From assembly GCF_001483755.1 (NCBI RefSeq), contig NZ_LQBK01000022.1, forward strand, positions 9,992 to 73,991: a stretch of 64,000 nucleotides of DNA, given 5' to 3'. Source of the DNA: Kocuria rosea subsp. polaris. GTDB lineage: Bacteria > Actinomycetota > Actinomycetes > Actinomycetales > Micrococcaceae. The position numbers were made by a program, and so were the translations under genes. Of this stretch, positions 41,017-50,244 are shown piece after piece. Every line of letters starts with the position of its first letter. Positions within the stretch are counted from its first letter, which is position 1. The notes beneath the pieces are model-generated. The model saw only the letters and a list, made by a program, of their open reading frames with translations, was not told the DNA's origin and made no database searches.

Positions 41017-42693
41017 TCACCGGTCCTCGGGGAGTTCCCCGGGCGCCTCGACGGCCGCGGCGTCGAGGATCCGGTAGGCGTAGCCCTGCTCCGCGAGGAA
41101 GCGGCGGCGCTTGGCCGCGTAGCCGGCGTCCACGGTGTCGCGGGCCACCACGGTGTAGAACGTCGCCGGACGGCCGTCCCGCTTGGGCCGCAGCAGCCGC
41201 CCCAGCCGCTGGGCCTCCTCCTGCCGGGAGCCGAAGGCCCCCGAGACCTGCACCGCGACCGAGGCCTCCGGCAGGTCGACCGAGAAGTTCGCGACCTTCG
41301 AGACCACCAGCACCGGCAGCTCCCCGGCGCGGAACGCGGCGAAGAGCCGCTCCCGCCGGGCCGTGCTCGTGCTCCCCTTGAGCACCGGGGCGCCGAGCAG
41401 CGCGCCCAGCTCGTCGAGCTGGTCCAGGAACTGCCCGATCACGAGCACCGGCTCCCCGCGGTGGCGTGCCGCGAGCCGGGCCACGACGTCGAGCTTGTGC
41501 GGGGAGGACGAGGCGAGGCGGTGCCGGTCGGCGTCCTCGGCGGAGGCGTAGGCCATCCGGTCCGCGAGCGGCAGCTCCACCCGGACCTCGACGCAGTCGG
41601 CGGGGGCGATGTGGCCCTGGGCCTCGATCTCCCGCCACGGGGCGTCGTAGCGCTTGGGCCCGATGAGGGAGAACACCTCCCCCTCGCGGTGGTCCTCGCG
41701 CACCAGGGTGGCAGTGAGGCCCAGCCGGCGCCGCGCCTGCAGCTCGGCGGTCATCCGGAACACGGGGGCGGGCAGCAGGTGCACCTCGTCGTAGACGATC
41801 AGCCCCCAGTCGTGGCCGTCGAGCAGCTCCAGGTGGGGGTGGATCCCGCCGCGGCGGCTGGTCAGCACCTGGTACGTGGCGATCGTCACGGGGCGGACCT
41901 CCTTGACGGCACCGGAGTACTCGCCGATCTCGTCCGCCGTGAGGGTGGTCCGGCGCAGCAGCTCGGCCTTCCACTGCCGCGCCGAGACCGTGTTCGTGAC
42001 CAGGACGAGCGTCGTCGTGGAGCTCGCCGCCATCACTCCGGCGCCCACCAGCGTCTTGCCGGCTCCGCAGGGCAGGACGACGACGCCGCTGCCGCCCGCC
42101 CAGAAGTTCTCCACCGCGTGGCGCTGGTACGGGCGCAGGGACCAGGCCTCGCCCGTGAGCGGGTCCGTCCCCGTGAGGGCGAGGGGGTGGGGCGTGCCGT
42201 CCACGTAGCCGGCCCGGTCCTCCGCCGGCCAGCCCACGGTGAGCAGCAGCTGCTTGAGCTGACCGCGCGCGCTCGCGTGCACCACCGTGGTGGAGCCGTC
42301 GATGCGGGGCCCGAGCAGCGGGGCGATCTTCCGGTGCCGCGCGATCTCCTCCAGCACCGGGGCGTCGGAGCTGCGCAGCACGAGCCCGTGCACGGGGTCC
42401 TGCTCGAGCACGAGCCGGCCGTAGCGGGACATCGTCTCGTCGATGTCCAGCAGCAGGGCGTGGGGGACCGGGAAGCGGGACCGGGTGAGGAGGACGTCGA
42501 GCACCTGCTCGGCGTCCAGCCCGGCGGCCCGGGCGTTCCACAGGCCCAGCGGGGTGATGCGGTAGGTGTGCACGTGCTCCGGGGCACGCTCGAGCTCGGC
42601 GAAGGCGGCGAGCTCCCGCCGCGCGTCGTCGGCGTCCTCGTGGTCGAGCTCGAGCAGCACGGTCCGGTCGCTCTGGACGATCAGGGGTCCCAC
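41017..42693 (-). CDS. XPB/Ssl2-family DNA repair helicase
   Basis: 558 aa superfamily 2 helicase resembling archaeal and mycobacterial XPB, which unwinds DNA 3' to 5'. An N-terminal damage-recognition-like part (about 1-180) precedes the motor: LRPYQRHAVENFW, Walker A in VVLPCGAGKT, the DEVH box in VYDEVHLLPAP, LTATLVREDHREGEVF, and motif VI EEAQRLGRLLRPK. The start GTG at 42693 overlaps the upstream helicase-associated gene by 13 bp, the arrangement usual in actinobacteria. Confidence 0.93.
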   Translation of the reverse strand: MGPLIVQSDRTVLLELDHEDADDARRELAAFAELERAPEHVHTYRITPLGLWNARAAGLDAEQVLDVLLTRSRFPVPHALLLDIDETMSRYGRLVLEQDPVHGLVLRSSDAPVLEEIARHRKIAPLLGPRIDGSTTVVHASARGQLKQLLLTVGWPAEDRAGYVDGTPHPLALTGTDPLTGEAWSLRPYQRHAVENFWAGGSGVVVLPCGAGKTLVGAGVMAASSTTTLVLVTNTVSARQWKAELLRRTTLTADEIGEYSGAVKEVRPVTIATYQVLTSRRGGIHPHLELLDGHDWGLIVYDEVHLLPAPVFRMTAELQARRRLGLTATLVREDHREGEVFSLIGPKRYDAPWREIEAQGHIAPADCVEVRVELPLADRMAYASAEDADRHRLASSSPHKLDVVARLAARHRGEPVLVIGQFLDQLDELGALLGAPVLKGSTSTARRERLFAAFRAGELPVLVVSKVANFSVDLPEASVAVQVSGAFGSRQEEAQRLGRLLRPKRDGRPATFYTVVARDTVDAGYAAKRRRFLAEQGYAYRILDAAAVEAPGELPEDR

Positions 42694-44798
42694 GGGGCGG
42701 CTCCTCCGCTGTCGGTCGGGTCGTCGGTCGGGTCGTCGGTCGGGTCGTCGGCCGGGCGCCGCGCCCGGTCCCGGCCGGTGAGCCGGTCCACCAGGTCCTG
42801 GACCTCCTCCGCGGACGGGACGGGCAGGCGCGGGGCGGGCACCTCGAGCAGCAGGGCCGGGTCGGCGGCGGGGACCGGCGGGGCGGGCTCGGCGGTCGCG
42901 ACGTCGAGCGCCGGTTCCGTGCCCGTGGCCCGGACGGCGGCGGCGAGCTCCCGGAGCTCGCCGTCCCGGGCGGTGGGGCCGCGGCGCCGTCCGGGGGCCT
43001 CCGCGCCGGCGCCGACCACGAGCACGCCGGGCGCCGGCCGCCGCAACCGGCGCCCCGCGAGCTCCGGGGTGCCGGCGAGCGCCTCCAGCAGCTCCTCCTC
43101 GCCCGTGAGCACCCAGTCCGCCCGGGTGATCCGGATCCGCCCGTGCCCGCGGCCGGCCTCCTCGACCAGGTAGGCCAGGGCCTGGGGCACCGGGCCCCGG
43201 CTGTGCTCCTCGAGCCACGCGAGGATCGAGGGCGGGGTCCAGCCCGCGTCGAGCGCGCGGTGCAGGGAGCGCTCGCTGAACCGGTGCCGCGGGACCGGCC
43301 CGTGGCCCTCAGGATCCGCCAGCCCGCCGAGGGCGCGGGCCACGTCGGGCGCGAGGTAGCCGGTGGCCGTGGCCGTGAGGTCGCTCTGCAGCAGCACCGT
43401 CCGCGAGGGCGCAGGCAGCCACCCCGCCACGGCGCGGACCGCGTCCTCGGGGCGGTTCTCCGCGAGGGCCAGGCCGGGGACGGTGAGGGCGTCGGCGCCC
43501 AGCAGGCCGAGCTCGGCGGCCTCCGTCAGCATTCCCGGGCCCCACCGGTCCAGGGCCCTGGCCAGGCGTGGGCGCCGCCAGCGGGCCAGTGCCAGGACGT
43601 CCTCGGCGCCGTGGCCCCCCGGGGCCCGCTCGGCGGCCTCGGCGTGGGCCGCCAGCAGCGCCCGGCGCACGGCCGGGGCCTCCGGGGCGTGCGTGCCCCG
43701 CGTGAGGACCCCGACGACCGAGCCGTCGGCCAGGGGCAGCCCCACCGCGGAGGGGACGACGTCGGAGGCCAGCCACGACCGCACCACGTGCCACCACTGT
43801 TCGGGGCGCTCGGCGTCCTCGAAGGGAGCCGGCGCCGGGCGCCAGGACGAGGTGTCCGGGTCCAGCCGGACGAGCCCGGTCAGCTCTCCCAGGCCGAGGA
43901 GGCGGACGAGCTCGGCGTGCTCGACGCCGAGGGCCGAGCGCAGGCGGCGCAGCTCGCGCACGCCGATCCCGCCCGCCCGCAGGGTGGTCAGCGGCCGGGC
44001 CCGCAGCTCGGCGCGCAGCGCCGCGGTGCGCCGCAGCAGCTGCTCGACCGCCGCGGCGGCGGCGTTGTCCCGCACGCGGCCGGGCACGGGCGCGCCCGGC
44101 CGGACGGGCGGCTCCGTGGGCGTGGTGGCCCAGGGATCGGGACCGCGCAGGAGCAGGCCGATCTCCCGCGGGAGCTCCACGTGGCGGGCGTCCACGGGGA
44201 ACAGGACCCCGTGCGCCAGGAGCCAGTCGACCGGCCGGGCGGCGGCGTCGGCCGCGGGGTCGGCACGGCGCAGGGCGCCGGGCAGGGCGCCCACGGGGTG
44301 GGCGCGGAACCGGTCGAGCACCTCCTGCGCCGGGGCGGGCCACTGCGCGAGCTCCTCGGCGGTGCGGGGCACGGACCCGGCGACCGGTGCGCCCGGTGCC
44401 TCACCGCGCAGGCGTGCGGCGAGGGCCGCGAGCACCGGCCTCGGCCGGCCGAGCCCCGCCGGGTAGCGGCCGAGGGCCTCCGCCAGCCCGGGCACGAGCC
44501 GCAGCACGTCGCCGTCCCGGTGCACGAGGCCCAGGCGGTGCAGCCGGTCCCAGGGCGGGCGGGCCGGCAGCGGCGCGGCGGGCCCGCCCAGCACCACGGC
44601 GCGTTCGACGGCGTCCAGCTCGGGCCGGGAGAGCTCGTCGAGGGCCCGGCGCAGGCCCGCGCGGGACAGCAGCGCCTCGGCGAGGTCCTCGACCGACTCC
44701 GTGCCCGGGCGCACGGCCTCCGGCCGGGCGGCCAGCAGCTCGCCCAGCTCGGCGGGGGAGCGGGACGCGAGATCCCGGAGCAGGCCGTCCGGGAGCAC
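42681..44798 (-). CDS. Helicase-associated (XPB partner) protein
   Basis: 705 aa cytoplasmic protein without ATPase motifs. Long helical N-terminal part with LASRSPAELGELLAARPEAV, then a C-terminal XPB/Ssl2-like N-terminal domain (PF13625 type): RTVLLQSDLTATATGYLAPD, HRFSERSLHRALDAGWTP, EEHSRGPVPQALAYLVEEAG and RITRADWVLTG. The family always accompanies an XPB helicase and is presumed to modulate it. A short disordered C-terminus carries a DPTD repeat. It begins with ATG at 44798. Translational coupling with the helicase is likely. Confidence 0.87.
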   Translation of the reverse strand: MLPDGLLRDLASRSPAELGELLAARPEAVRPGTESVEDLAEALLSRAGLRRALDELSRPELDAVERAVVLGGPAAPLPARPPWDRLHRLGLVHRDGDVLRLVPGLAEALGRYPAGLGRPRPVLAALAARLRGEAPGAPVAGSVPRTAEELAQWPAPAQEVLDRFRAHPVGALPGALRRADPAADAAARPVDWLLAHGVLFPVDARHVELPREIGLLLRGPDPWATTPTEPPVRPGAPVPGRVRDNAAAAAVEQLLRRTAALRAELRARPLTTLRAGGIGVRELRRLRSALGVEHAELVRLLGLGELTGLVRLDPDTSSWRPAPAPFEDAERPEQWWHVVRSWLASDVVPSAVGLPLADGSVVGVLTRGTHAPEAPAVRRALLAAHAEAAERAPGGHGAEDVLALARWRRPRLARALDRWGPGMLTEAAELGLLGADALTVPGLALAENRPEDAVRAVAGWLPAPSRTVLLQSDLTATATGYLAPDVARALGGLADPEGHGPVPRHRFSERSLHRALDAGWTPPSILAWLEEHSRGPVPQALAYLVEEAGRGHGRIRITRADWVLTGEEELLEALAGTPELAGRRLRRPAPGVLVVGAGAEAPGRRRGPTARDGELRELAAAVRATGTEPALDVATAEPAPPVPAADPALLLEVPAPRLPVPSAEEVQDLVDRLTGRDRARRPADDPTDDPTDDPTDSGGAAPWDP
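42711..42746 (+). repeat. 12-bp triplication in the helicase-partner tail
   Basis: Three perfect copies of GTCGGTCGGGTC plus a decayed fourth, encoding (DPTD)n. The copies stop just short of the helicase start region. Confidence 0.85.
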
Positions 44799-44801
44799 GG
44801 C

Positions 44802-45059
44802 TCAGGCCCGGCGGCGGCGCAGCAGGGAGCGCACCAGGACCGCGCAGAACAGCAGGAAGGCCACGGGGAACGCGAACCACGGGACGACGGTGAGCCCGTC
44901 CCAGGGGTCGGCGCCGACGGCCTCGAGCACGAGCAGCAGGGCGAGGCACGCGGCGGACACCAGGCCGAGCACGACCGCGGAGGCGCCCAGGACGTCGACC
45001 CCGGGGCGTCGGGCAGGGCGGTCCGCGGGCGCGGCCGCGCGGTCGTCGGTAGCAGGCAT
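44802..45059 (-). CDS. Small two-helix membrane protein, unknown
   Basis: 85 aa. An Ala/Pro/Arg-rich cytoplasmic start, then two transmembrane helices (about 23-44 and 57-78) and a basic tail RRRRA. No family recognised. The ATG at 45059 has TATTCT ending 6 nt upstream, so the mRNA is probably leaderless. It lies 3 nt upstream of the helicase-partner gene and may drive the three-gene operon. Divergent from the cold-shock gene. Confidence 0.72.
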   Translation of the reverse strand: MPATDDRAAAPADRPARRPGVDVLGASAVVLGLVSAACLALLLVLEAVGADPWDGLTVVPWFAFPVAFLLFCAVLVRSLLRRRRA

Positions 45060-45065
45060 GGCTCC

Positions 45066-45071
45066 AGAATA
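45066..45071 (-). promoter_or_regulatory. -10 element for the leaderless small membrane protein
   Basis: TATTCT on the minus strand, 6 nt before the ATG at 45059. Confidence 0.55.
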
Positions 45072-45130
45072 CCGAGCGCGGCGGCGTGCTGGTGACCGCG
45101 CCCCGGCGGCTCCCGTCCGTGGGGCAGGGC

Positions 45131-45136
45131 TAGAAT
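45131..45136 (+). promoter_or_regulatory. Candidate -10 element of the cold-shock gene
   Basis: TAGAAT, about 77 nt before the GTG at 45213. The resulting leader of about 70 nt is of the kind often used for cold-dependent control in csp genes. Confidence 0.45.
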
Positions 45137-45212
45137 GGGATGTTCCACAGGGTGGCCCGCCGGCAGCGACCGGCGGGCCCCCGCCACGAAACACGAGGAC
45201 GAGGGAGACAGC

Positions 45213-45596
45213 GTGCCCACCGGCAAGGTCAAGTGGTTCGATGCGAAGAAGGGCTTCGGGTTCCTGGCGGCCGACGACGGCCAGGAAGTGTTCCTGCCCT
45301 CCTCGGCGCTGCCCTCCGGGGCCACCACGGTGAAGCCGGGGACGCGGATGGAGTTCGGGGTGGCGCAGGGACGGCGCGGCGCGCAGGCGCTCTCCGCCCG
45401 GATCCTGGACCGCACCCCGTCGGTCGCGAAGAACGTCCGCAAGCCCGCCGACGAGATGGCGGTCATCACGGAGGACCTCATCAAGCTCCTGGACGACATG
45501 TCCAACGGCCTGCACCGGGGCCGCTACCCCGACTCCGCGCACGGGAAGAAGATCGCCGCGATCCTGCGCACCGTGGCCGACAACCTGGACGTCTGA
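45213..45596 (+). CDS. Cold-shock domain protein with C-terminal extension
   Basis: 127 aa. The first 65 residues form a CspA-like beta-barrel that binds single-stranded nucleic acid: GKVKWFDAKKGFGFLAADDG (RNP1 KGFGF) and EVFLPSSALP in place of the usual VFVH RNP2. An extension of about 60 residues with DEMAVITEDLIKLLDDMSNG and HGKKIAAILRTVADN is actinobacterial-specific. The start GTG at 45213 follows GAGGGAG. Probably co-transcribed with the DUF3027 gene 91 nt downstream. Confidence 0.9.
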   Translation: MPTGKVKWFDAKKGFGFLAADDGQEVFLPSSALPSGATTVKPGTRMEFGVAQGRRGAQALSARILDRTPSVAKNVRKPADEMAVITEDLIKLLDDMSNGLHRGRYPDSAHGKKIAAILRTVADNLDV

Positions 45597-45687
45597 GCCC
45601 ACCGCACCGCCGTCCCGCTCCGCCCCGGCGCACCCGCCGCCGGCAACCGCCACCCATCGCCGACACCCAGCACGAGGGAGACCAGCA

Positions 45688-46242
45688 GTGACCGAGGAGA
45701 CCGCCCAGGACGCGACCGCCGAGGCCGCGCCCGCGGCGCCCGAGCCGGCGGCACCGGCGCCCCGCCGCCGCCGGACCCCGAAGCACGACGCCCTGCTCGC
45801 GGCCGACGTCGCCACGGCCCGCGCCGCGGTCGAGCAGATCGCGGAGCCCGCGCAGATCGGTCCCGGGCACCGGGTGACGGCGGAGGAGGACCGGCTGGTC
45901 GTCCACCTCTTCGAGTGCGCACTGCCCGGGTACCGGGGCTGGAACTGGTTCGCGAGCCTGGCCCGCGCCCCCCGCAGCAAGGCCGTGACGGTCTGCGAGG
46001 TGGGCCTGCTGCCGGGGGAGGACGCCCTCCTGGCACCCGAGTGGGTCCCGTGGTCCGCCCGGGTGAGCCCCGAGGAGAAGGCGCAGGAGGAGCAGGACCG
46101 GGCCGAGGAGGAGGCCGGGGAGAACGCCGCGGCCGGTGCGCCCGGCGGCTCCGGGGACGCGGCCGGCGGCGACCGGGCCCCCGAGGACCGTGCGGCGGCC
46201 GAGGACGGGTCCGTCCCGCCGCAGGAGGGCGAGCGGCCCTGA
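45688..46242 (+). CDS. DUF3027 domain protein
   Basis: 184 aa. An Ala/Pro-rich start leads to the DUF3027 core: KHDALLAADVATARAAVEQI, GYRGWNWFASLARAPRSKAV and VCEVGLLPGEDALLAPEWVP. The acidic tail from about residue 130 is disordered. Unknown function; the family is found beside cold-shock genes in many actinobacteria. Start GTG at 45688 after GAGGGAGA. Its stop overlaps the possible CTG start of the MFS gene. Confidence 0.85.
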   Translation: MTEETAQDATAEAAPAAPEPAAPAPRRRRTPKHDALLAADVATARAAVEQIAEPAQIGPGHRVTAEEDRLVVHLFECALPGYRGWNWFASLARAPRSKAVTVCEVGLLPGEDALLAPEWVPWSARVSPEEKAQEEQDRAEEEAGENAAAGAPGGSGDAAGGDRAPEDRAAAEDGSVPPQEGERP

Positions 46243-46295
46243 CCGCTCCACCGGGGACCGCCGGGACGGACGAGGCCCCGGAGCCCGCGCGCGGG

Positions 46296-47507
46296 ATGTT
46301 CCGGTCCTTCCGGTTCCGCAACTACCGGCTGTGGTTCCTCGGCGCGCTCGTGTCCAACATCGGGACGTGGATGCAGCGCACGGCCCAGTCGTGGCTGGTC
46401 TTCGACGAGCTCTCGGACCAGGACGCCACCGCCATGGGCGTGGTGACGGCCCTGCAGTTCCTGCCCCAGCTCTTCCTCGCGCCCTCGGCCGGCGTGCTCG
46501 CGGACCGGCTCGACCGGCGGCGCCTGCTGCTGTGGACGCAGACGGCCATGGCGGTGCTGGCGGCCGGTCTGGGAGTGCTGGTCCTGACCGGCGCGGCCAC
46601 CCTGTGGCACGTCTACGGCTTCGCCCTCGCCCTGGGTGTCGTCTCCACGATGGACGCCCCCGTGCGCCAGACCTTCGTCTCCGAGATGGTCGACGACGCC
46701 TACCTCTCCAACGCCGTGGCCCTGAACGCGACCTCGTTCAACACGGCCCGGATGATCGGGCCCGCCGTGGCCGGCGTGCTCGTCGCCTCGATCGGGTCGG
46801 GCTGGGTGTTCCTGCTCAACACGCTGACCTTCGGCGCCATGCTCGCCGCCGTCCTGGCGATCCGCACGGACGAGCTGCGCGGGATGCCGCGGTCCGGCCG
46901 GGGGCGGGGGCAGATCCGGGAAGGCCTGGCCTACGTCGGCAGCCGCCCCGACATCGTGGCCGTGCTGATCACCATCTTCCTCATCGGCACCTTCGGGCTG
47001 AACTTCGCGGTGTTCCTGGCGGCCATGGCCGGCCCCGAGTTCGGCCGCGGCCCGGAGACCTTCGGGCTGCTCAACTCGGTGCTGGCGGTCGGCACGGTGG
47101 CGGGGGCCCTGCTCTCGGCCCGGCGCCGCAGCGCCCGGCTGCGCTACGTCTACGGGGGCAGCGCCGTCTTCGCCGTCAGCTGCCTGGGTGCGGCGACGGC
47201 GCCCAGCCTGCCGCTGTTCGCGCTGTGGCTGGTGCCCTGCGGGCTGTCCTCCCTGACCATCATGACCACTGCCAACGCGTACGTGCAGTCGACCACCTCA
47301 CCGGTGATGCGCGGACGGGTCATGAGCCTGTACATGGCCATCTTCATGGGCGGCACCCCGATCGGGGCGCCGGTCGTCGGCTGGATCACCGACGCCCTCG
47401 GGGCGCGCTGGGGCATGGGGGTCGCCGTGGCGGCGGGTCTCGGCGGGGCCCTGGTGGGCTTCGTCGTGTGGTGGCGGCTGCGCGCGGGGCGCGTGCCCGC
47501 CGGTTAG
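46296..47507 (+). CDS. MFS transporter (EntS-like)
   Basis: About 403 aa with 12 helices, MFS_3/enterobactin-exporter group. It starts FRSFRFRNYRLWFLGALVSN, and has TWMQRTAQSWLVFDELS, GVLADRLDRRRLLLWTQ and the middle RGRGQIREGLAYVGSRPDIV. The substrate is unknown; related proteins export siderophores or drugs. ATG 46296 has no ribosome site. A CTG at 46239, overlapping the DUF3027 stop (CTGA) and 10 nt after GGAGG, would add 19 residues and is a serious alternative. Confidence 0.85.
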   Translation: MFRSFRFRNYRLWFLGALVSNIGTWMQRTAQSWLVFDELSDQDATAMGVVTALQFLPQLFLAPSAGVLADRLDRRRLLLWTQTAMAVLAAGLGVLVLTGAATLWHVYGFALALGVVSTMDAPVRQTFVSEMVDDAYLSNAVALNATSFNTARMIGPAVAGVLVASIGSGWVFLLNTLTFGAMLAAVLAIRTDELRGMPRSGRGRGQIREGLAYVGSRPDIVAVLITIFLIGTFGLNFAVFLAAMAGPEFGRGPETFGLLNSVLAVGTVAGALLSARRRSARLRYVYGGSAVFAVSCLGAATAPSLPLFALWLVPCGLSSLTIMTTANAYVQSTTSPVMRGRVMSLYMAIFMGGTPIGAPVVGWITDALGARWGMGVAVAAGLGGALVGFVVWWRLRAGRVPAG

Positions 47508-48643
47508 CGCCCCGACCGTCCGTGGAGCTGCTCGACGAGGTGGTCCACGCAGTGCAGCAGCCGGGCCACGTCGTCGGGCTCGATCGAGACGAACGTGGCG
47601 ATCCGCAGCTGGTTGCGCCCCAGCTTGCGGTAGGGCTCGACGTCCACCACTCCGTGGGCGCGCAGGACCGCCGCGACACCGGCCGCGTCCACGGCGTCGT
47701 CGAAGTCCACGGTGGTGATCACGGTGGAGCGGTCCTCCGGGCGGGCCACGAACGGGCGCGCGAACGGGACCGCCTCCGCCCACGCGTAGACGAGGTCGGA
47801 GGACTCCTTCGTGCGGGCCGCGGCCCACGCCATGCCGCCCTGCTCGTTGAGCCACCGGACCTGCTCGTCGAGCATGACCAGGGTGGCCAGGGCGGGAGTG
47901 TTGTAGGTCTGGTTCTTCCGGGAGTTCTCCAGCGCCGTGGTGAGCTGCAGGAAGTCGGGGACCCACCGCCCCGAGGCGCCGATCCGCTCGATCCGCTCGA
48001 CGGCGGCGGGGGAGAACGCGCCGAGCCACAGCCCGCCGTCGGAGCCGAAGTTCTTCTGGGGAGAGAAGTAGTAGACGTCCGCCGCGGCCAGGTCCGCGGC
48101 CATCCCGCCGGCCGCCGAGGTGGCGTCGACCAGCACGAGCGCCTCGTCCCCGGTGCCGGCGGGCCGCACCACGGGTGCGGCGACCCCGGTGGAGGTCTCG
48201 TTCTGGGGCCAGGCGTAGACGTCCACGCCCTCCTCCGCACGGGCCTCCGGGCGTGCTCCGGGGGCCGACTCCACGATCGAGGAGGCCTCCAGGAACGGGG
48301 CGCCGTCGGTGGCCTGGGCGAACTTCGCCCCGAACTCGCCGAACACCAGGTGCTGGGCCCTGCGCTGCACGAGCCCGAAGGCGGCGGCGTCCCAGAAGGC
48401 GGTTGCCCCGCCCAGGCCCAGCAGCACCTCGTAGCCCTCGGGGAGCCCGAGGAACTGCGCGAGGCCCTCGCGCACCGAGCCCACGAGCTCCTGCACCGGC
48501 GCCTGACGGTGGGACGTCCCGAGCAGGGCGGTCCCGGCGCGGGACACGGCCTCGACCTGGGCCGGGCGGATCTTCGAGGGGCCGGCGCCGAACCGGCCGT
48601 CGGCGGGCAGCAGATGCTGGGGGATGGTGACGTGTGCGGGCAA
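47504..48643 (-). CDS. serC: Phosphoserine transaminase
   Basis: PLP enzyme converting 3-phosphohydroxypyruvate to phosphoserine with glutamate, in serine synthesis. 379 aa. Signature parts are FGAGPSKIRPAQVEAVSRAG, LLGTSHRQAPVQELVGSVRE, the PLP lysine in YYFSPQKNFGSDGG, and KNQTYNTPALATL. It is the actinobacterial SerC type. The only suitable start is TTG at 48643 with GGGAG upstream; the ATG at 48871 adds a Pro/Arg repeat-derived stretch. The stop overlaps the MFS stop tail to tail by 4 bp. Confidence 0.93.
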   Translation of the reverse strand: MPAHVTIPQHLLPADGRFGAGPSKIRPAQVEAVSRAGTALLGTSHRQAPVQELVGSVREGLAQFLGLPEGYEVLLGLGGATAFWDAAAFGLVQRRAQHLVFGEFGAKFAQATDGAPFLEASSIVESAPGARPEARAEEGVDVYAWPQNETSTGVAAPVVRPAGTGDEALVLVDATSAAGGMAADLAAADVYYFSPQKNFGSDGGLWLGAFSPAAVERIERIGASGRWVPDFLQLTTALENSRKNQTYNTPALATLVMLDEQVRWLNEQGGMAWAAARTKESSDLVYAWAEAVPFARPFVARPEDRSTVITTVDFDDAVDAAGVAAVLRAHGVVDVEPYRKLGRNQLRIATFVSIEPDDVARLLHCVDHLVEQLHGRSGR

Positions 48644-48750
48644 CGGGCGCTCCCTCGGGATGACGTGCGGCGGGTGACGGGCGGTGGGCGCGGCCGCCGG
48701 GACGGGATGCTCGCGCCGTGCGCGCCTCGGCCCATTCTGCCCCACCCGCG

Positions 48751-48852
48751 GACGCCGGGCTCCGCGGGTGCCGGGTGCGGGGTGCGGTGGACGCCGGGCT
48801 GCGCGGGTGCAGTGGGCGGCCGGGCTCATCGGGCCCCGGGCTCCGCGGGTGC
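48751..48852 (+). repeat. Three 21-bp repeats before ideR
   Basis: GACGCCGGGCTCCGCGGGTGC at 48751, a one-mismatch copy at 48790 and a partial copy near 48833. The divergent serC-ideR gap (48644-48959) otherwise holds only the ideR promoter. Confidence 0.7.
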
Positions 48853-48887
48853 CGCTCTCCGTCCGGACCACAGCGGGGCTCTCGCAC

Positions 48888-48893
48888 TAAGCT
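48888..48893 (+). promoter_or_regulatory. Candidate -10 element of ideR
   Basis: TAAGCT, about 67 nt before the ATG at 48960. Confidence 0.4.
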
Positions 48894-48959
48894 CGTGCAG
48901 GAAGACCGGACCGGGCAGGATCCCCGGGGCCGGACGGCCGGACGAAGGATGACTGAGGC

Positions 48960-49646
48960 ATGAGCGACCTGATCGACACCACGGAGATGTACCTGCGGAC
49001 CGTGCTCGAGCTCGAGGAGGAGGGGATCACACCGATGCGGGCCCGCATCGTGGAGCGTCTCGACCACTCCGGGCCCACGGTCTCGCAGACGGTGTCCAGG
49101 ATGGAGCGGGACGGGCTGCTGACGGTGGGCCCGGACCGGTCGCTGCTGCTCACCGAGGCCGGCCGGGAGCGGGCCGTGCAGGTCATGCGGAAGCACCGGC
49201 TCGCCGAGCGCCTGCTCGCCGACGTCATCGGCCTGGACCTGGCACAGGTCCACGACGAGGCGTGCCGGTGGGAGCACGTCATGAGCGAGCAGGTCGAGCG
49301 GCGGCTCGTGGACCTCCTGCACAGCCCCCGGCACTCGCCGTACGGCACGCCGATCCCCGGCCTCGCCGCCCTCGGGGTGGAGGACAGCCCCGCCGCGGCG
49401 CACCCCTCCCTGCTCGACGCCGCCCGCCACGTCCCGGACGGCCCGCACACCATCGCGCTGCTGCCGGAGGTGGTCCAGGCGGACGCCGACCTGCTGGGCG
49501 TGCTGAGCGACGTGGGCGTGCTCACCGGGGCCGAGGTCAGGGCACGGGTGGACGGTCAGCTCGTGCGCATCGAGGTGCCGGCCACGGGACGGTCCGCGGA
49601 GGTCGACCTGCGGACCGCCGCGGCCATCCGCGTCCTCGCCTCCTGA
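48960..49646 (+). CDS. ideR: Iron-dependent repressor IdeR/DtxR
   Basis: 228 aa metal-sensing repressor that, with ferrous iron bound, shuts off iron uptake genes. The winged helix (about 1-73) contains [19 protein letters not shown] and [18 protein letters not shown]. All metal ligands are kept: Met10, Cys102, Glu105 and His106 in the primary site, His79, Glu83 and His98 in the ancillary site. The C-terminal SH3-like domain is present (about 150-228). The ATG at 48960 follows GAAGGATGA. It probably controls the siderophore protein at 30 kb among others. Confidence 0.95.
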   Translation: MSDLIDTTEMYLRTVLELEEEGITPMRARIVERLDHSGPTVSQTVSRMERDGLLTVGPDRSLLLTEAGRERAVQVMRKHRLAERLLADVIGLDLAQVHDEACRWEHVMSEQVERRLVDLLHSPRHSPYGTPIPGLAALGVEDSPAAAHPSLLDAARHVPDGPHTIALLPEVVQADADLLGVLSDVGVLTGAEVRARVDGQLVRIEVPATGRSAEVDLRTAAAIRVLAS

Positions 49647-49662
49647 CGCCCCGCCGCGGGCG

Positions 49663-49706
49663 GCGGGAGATGTGCCTCGCCGCGGGCGGCGGGGGACATC
49701 TCCCGC
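49663..49706. terminator. Hairpin after ideR
   Basis: An 11-bp inverted repeat GCGGGAGATGT / ACATCTCCCGC flanking a GC-rich loop with two copies of GCCGCGGGCGGCGGG. Starts 16 nt after the ideR stop. Confidence 0.55.
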
Positions 49707-49742
49707 GGTGCCTCCGGAGGCAGTGCGGCGTCGTCCCCGGTG

Positions 49743-49760
49743 CCCCGGAGCGCTCCGGGG
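49743..49760. repeat. Perfect 18-bp palindrome
   Basis: CCCCGGAGCGCTCCGGGG between ideR and the riboswitch leader. No function assigned; may extend termination. Confidence 0.6.
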
Positions 49761-50083
49761 AGCGGTCCCGTCCCGGATGTGTGGACGTTCACAAGCTACA
49801 TTCCGCCAGTCCGCTCCCCGACGGGCTCCCGGAGCGCACCGGCCCTGGTGGGACGCGGTTTTTGCGGGCTCCGAAGGGCACTGCACAGGGCGTCACAGGG
49901 GCAAATTCTTCTTCTGTGAAGACTCAATTCCGCGGGATTGATATGGTGCTCGTTGCCTCTTCGTGATCGGTCGTGATCAAAACGTGACACTTCCGTAATC
50001 TGTCATGTACTGTTCAACGCGTGCTGATCACTGGTCGGATCGGCGCCCACGAAGCACATCGCCGAATTCTGCCGGTGCCCGTG

Positions 50084-50226
50084 GCCTCTACACAGAAACT
50101 GCTTGGCAGAAGCGGGGGAACCATTTTCGGTCCCGGTGATCCGGGTCCTTGGGGTTAAGTCGTCAGAGCGCGTGCGTTCTGCGGCCGGGTGTCTCCCACC
50201 CGAATCCGACAGCTCACCTCGTAGGC
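50084..50226 (+). ncRNA. c-di-AMP riboswitch (ydaO/yuaA type)
   Basis: Leader RNA of the NlpC/P60 gene. Class-specific conserved blocks are present in order: GCGGGGGAACCA (50112-50123), CTTGGGGTTAAG (50148-50159), CCCGAATCCGACAGCT (50199-50214) and CACCTCGTAGGC (50215-50226), with closing P1 arms GCCTCTAC (50084) and GTAGGC (50221). The boundaries are approximate. In this class c-di-AMP binding usually turns expression off; cell-wall hydrolase genes are its commonest actinobacterial targets. The ribosome site follows directly. Upstream, 49800-50080 is unusually AT-rich and should hold the promoter. Confidence 0.9.
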
Positions 50227-50244
50227 AAAGGGAGGAACTCAACC

